From: Atopobiaceae bacterium
GTDB taxonomy: Bacteria; Actinomycetota; Coriobacteriia; Coriobacteriales; Atopobiaceae
Direction of reading: 5' to 3'
Length of the DNA: 64,000 nucleotides
Assembly (NCBI GenBank): GCA_030525685.1
Contig: JAUNEG010000001.1
Span: forward strand, 1-64,000
The position numbers and the translations under genes were made by a program. Position 1 is the stretch's first letter. Every line of letters begins with the position of its first letter. Shown piece after piece: positions 62,371 through 64,000 of the stretch. The notes below the pieces were generated by a model. It saw only the letters and a program-made list of their open reading frames with translations. It did no database searches and had not been told where the DNA came from.

Positions 62371-64000
62371 TCTCGGTCACCTCCAGCTCGTCGAGGTTCT
62401 TCTCGTCGTGGCTCTGCTTGTTCTGCGAGAGGTAGACCTCACGGTAGATCGCGTTGCGGCGCAGCAGCTCCTCGTGGGTGCCCACGTCGTTGATGCGTCC
62501 CGAGTCCATGACCACGATGCGGTCGGCGTCCTCCACGCTCGAGGTGCGCTGGGCGATGATGATCTTGGTGGTCTTTGGCAGGTAGCTCTTGAAGCCCTCG
62601 CGGATGAGCTTGTCGGTCTTGGTGTCGACGGCGCTCGTCGAGTCGTCCAGGATGAGGATCTTCGGGCTCTTGAGCAGGGCGCGCGCGATGCACAGACGCT
62701 GCTTCTGACCGCCGGAGACGTTGGTGCCGCCCTGCTCGATGTGGGTGTCGTACTTGTCGGGGAAGGTCTGGACGAACTCGTCCGCCTGGGCGAGCTTGGC
62801 CGCCTCGACGATCTCCTCGTCCGTGGCGTCCTGCTTGCCCCAGCGCAGGTTGTCCTTGATCGTGCCCGAGAAGAGCACGTTCTTCTGGAGCACCATGGCA
62901 ACGGCGTTGCGCAGCGTGTCGAGGTCGTAGTCGCGCACGTCGACGCCGCCCACGCGCACGGTGCCCTCGGTGACGTCGTAGAGGCGCGGGATGAGCTGGA
63001 CGAGCGTGGACTTTGCCGAGCCCGTGGAGCCGATCACGCCGATGACCTCGCCGCTCTTGATGTGCAGGTCGATCTCGCGCAGGGCCTCGTGGTTCTTGTC
63101 GCCCTTGTAGGAGAAGCCCACGTGGTCGAAGTCGATCGAGCCGTCCGGCACCTCCATGACGGGGTTCTCGGGCTGCTCGATCGTGGTCTTGGCGTCGAGC
63201 ACCTCGAAGATGCGGCGCGCGTTCTCCTCGCTCATGACGACCATCGCGAAGATCATGGAGAGCATCATGAGGCTCATGAGCATCATGAAGCCGTAGGTGA
63301 TGAGCGACGAGAACTGGCCCACGTCCAGAAGCTCCCCGCGCGTGGAGACGATCGCGTAGGAGCCCGCGTAGATCACGAACACCATGACGGTGTAGACGCA
63401 GAAGTTCATGATCGGGGCGTTGAGGGCGAGGATGCGCTCGGCGTGCGTGAAGTCGCGCTGGACCTCGCCCGCGGCGGCGTCGTACTTCTGCTTCTCATAG
63501 TCCTCGCGGACGTAGGACTTGACCACGCGGATGCCGGAGAGGTTCTCCTCGGCGCGCTCGTTCAGGGCGTCGTACTTGCGGAAGATGCGACGGAAGATCG
63601 GCGTGACCTTGCGCACCACGGCGAGAAGCGCCACGGCGAGCACCGGGATGACCACCACGAAGACGACGGCGAGCCAACCCGCCATGCTGTAGGCGGCGAT
63701 GAAGGCGAGCACGAGCATGAAGGGCGAGCGGATGGCCGTGCGGATGAGCATCATGTAGGCCATCTGGACGTTCATGACGTCCGTGGTGATGCGCGTCACG
63801 AGCGAGGAGCCCGAGAAGCGGTCGATCACCGCGAAGGAGAAGGTCTGGATGTTGTAGAACATGTCCTTGCGCAGGTTCTTGGCAAAGCCCGTTGCGGCCT
63901 TCGCGCAGGTGAGGCCGGCCGCCGCGCCGAAGGCGAGCGAGACGAGCGTCATGAGGGCGAGAAGCCCGCCGGTGGAGAGGATCTCCGAGAGGTCCGCGCC
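62360..64000 (-). CDS. Heterodimeric ABC exporter subunit, degenerate site (5' end outside window)
   Basis: At least 546 residues are visible; the start lies beyond base 64000. Membrane segments precede Walker A GSTGSAKST, signature VSGGQKQR, Walker B followed by Asp (ILDDSTSAVD) and an H-loop with Gln (IIAQRTSSV). These substitutions mark the non-catalytic half, so the pair with the 60439 gene is asymmetric. The end overlaps that gene by 11 bp. Confidence 0.9.
   Translation of the reverse strand, partial: GADLSEILSTGGLLALMTLVSLAFGAAAGLTCAKAATGFAKNLRKDMFYNIQTFSFAVIDRFSGSSLVTRITTDVMNVQMAYMMLIRTAIRSPFMLVLAFIAAYSMAGWLAVVFVVVIPVLAVALLAVVRKVTPIFRRIFRKYDALNERAEENLSGIRVVKSYVREDYEKQKYDAAAGEVQRDFTHAERILALNAPIMNFCVYTVMVFVIYAGSYAIVSTRGELLDVGQFSSLITYGFMMLMSLMMLSMIFAMVVMSEENARRIFEVLDAKTTIEQPENPVMEVPDGSIDFDHVGFSYKGDKNHEALREIDLHIKSGEVIGVIGSTGSAKSTLVQLIPRLYDVTEGTVRVGGVDVRDYDLDTLRNAVAMVLQKNVLFSGTIKDNLRWGKQDATDEEIVEAAKLAQADEFVQTFPDKYDTHIEQGGTNVSGGQKQRLCIARALLKSPKILILDDSTSAVDTKTDKLIREGFKSYLPKTTKIIIAQRTSSVEDADRIVVMDSGRINDVGTHEELLRRNAIYREVYLSQNKQSHDEKNLDELEVTENGR

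Noticed and set aside
60139..62493. Plus-strand ORF of 784 codons opposite the ABC exporter
   Set aside because: Codon-phase shadow with His/Val/Arg-rich low-complexity protein and no recognisable domain.

Overview
The window is GC-rich (roughly two thirds G+C), with short intergenic gaps, frequent ATGA/GTGA gene overlaps and a set of Gram-positive families: an LtaS-like phosphotransferase, ECF vitamin transporters, Bce-type ABC plus two-component systems, PadR-DUF1700, DUF2975-YozG and BrnTA. Together these suggest a high-GC anaerobic actinobacterium of the Coriobacteriia (Olsenella/Atopobiaceae-like). That assignment is inferred from protein families and composition; there is no rRNA or other marker gene in the window.

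Bases 1-7.9 kb hold the structural half of a prophage, all on the minus strand and translationally coupled by ATGA/GTGA overlaps: scaffold, major capsid protein, connector, head closure, tail terminator, a 55-aa ORF, Dit-like, Tal-like, a collagen/YadA-head fibre and a BspA-like adhesin that runs off the left edge. Terminase, portal, tail tube and tape measure are absent, and the Dit-like gene has an in-frame TGA near its start, so this looks like a decaying remnant. Bases 7.9-11.9 kb are a defence/toxin island: a DUF4411 PIN-like toxin with an XRE-ImmA/IrrE partner, a RES-like fragment, an Abi_2 gene broken by one TAG, and a GNAT gene.

From 12 kb rightwards the DNA looks like chromosome. It holds a PadR-DUF1700 envelope operon with a strong promoter and palindromic operator; an LtaS-like enzyme; a GGQ release-factor-like protein; a PTS operon (PRD regulator, IIA, IIB, IIC, two SIS-type proteins); a heterodimeric ABC exporter; an ECF transporter (A, A', T, S); a GH3 lipoprotein; a Zn/Cd efflux operon (ArsR, HMA protein, P-type ATPase); DUF2975-YozG; a stomatin-like protein; brnTA; a Bce-like ABC/FtsX plus HK/RR set; CstA; a stand-alone tryptophan synthase beta-like gene behind a classical Trp-codon attenuator; HAD, TPR and DUF1015 genes; a UbiB-like kinase; and a second heterodimeric ABC exporter running off the right edge.

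The chromosomal part also carries several families of intergenic repeats. The most striking are paired palindromes (arm TTTGCGRTTKGTAACG) set exactly 62 bp apart at two separate loci, each followed 11-12 bp later by GCGAGAAG. The octamer GCGAGAAG occurs about 40 times by hand count on both strands from 15 kb rightwards but only once in the first 15 kb. Other families are GC hairpins flanking brnTA, a 97-bp element with GTTCTTCTCGCCTG inverted ends, TTCATCACGAGCG repeats, and GATTCCGGGA repeats flanking one gene. Several degraded genes (xanthine dehydrogenase-like, MFS, aldo-keto reductase, XRE-membrane, Abi_2) lie next to these repeats. No tRNA, rRNA or CRISPR array was seen.
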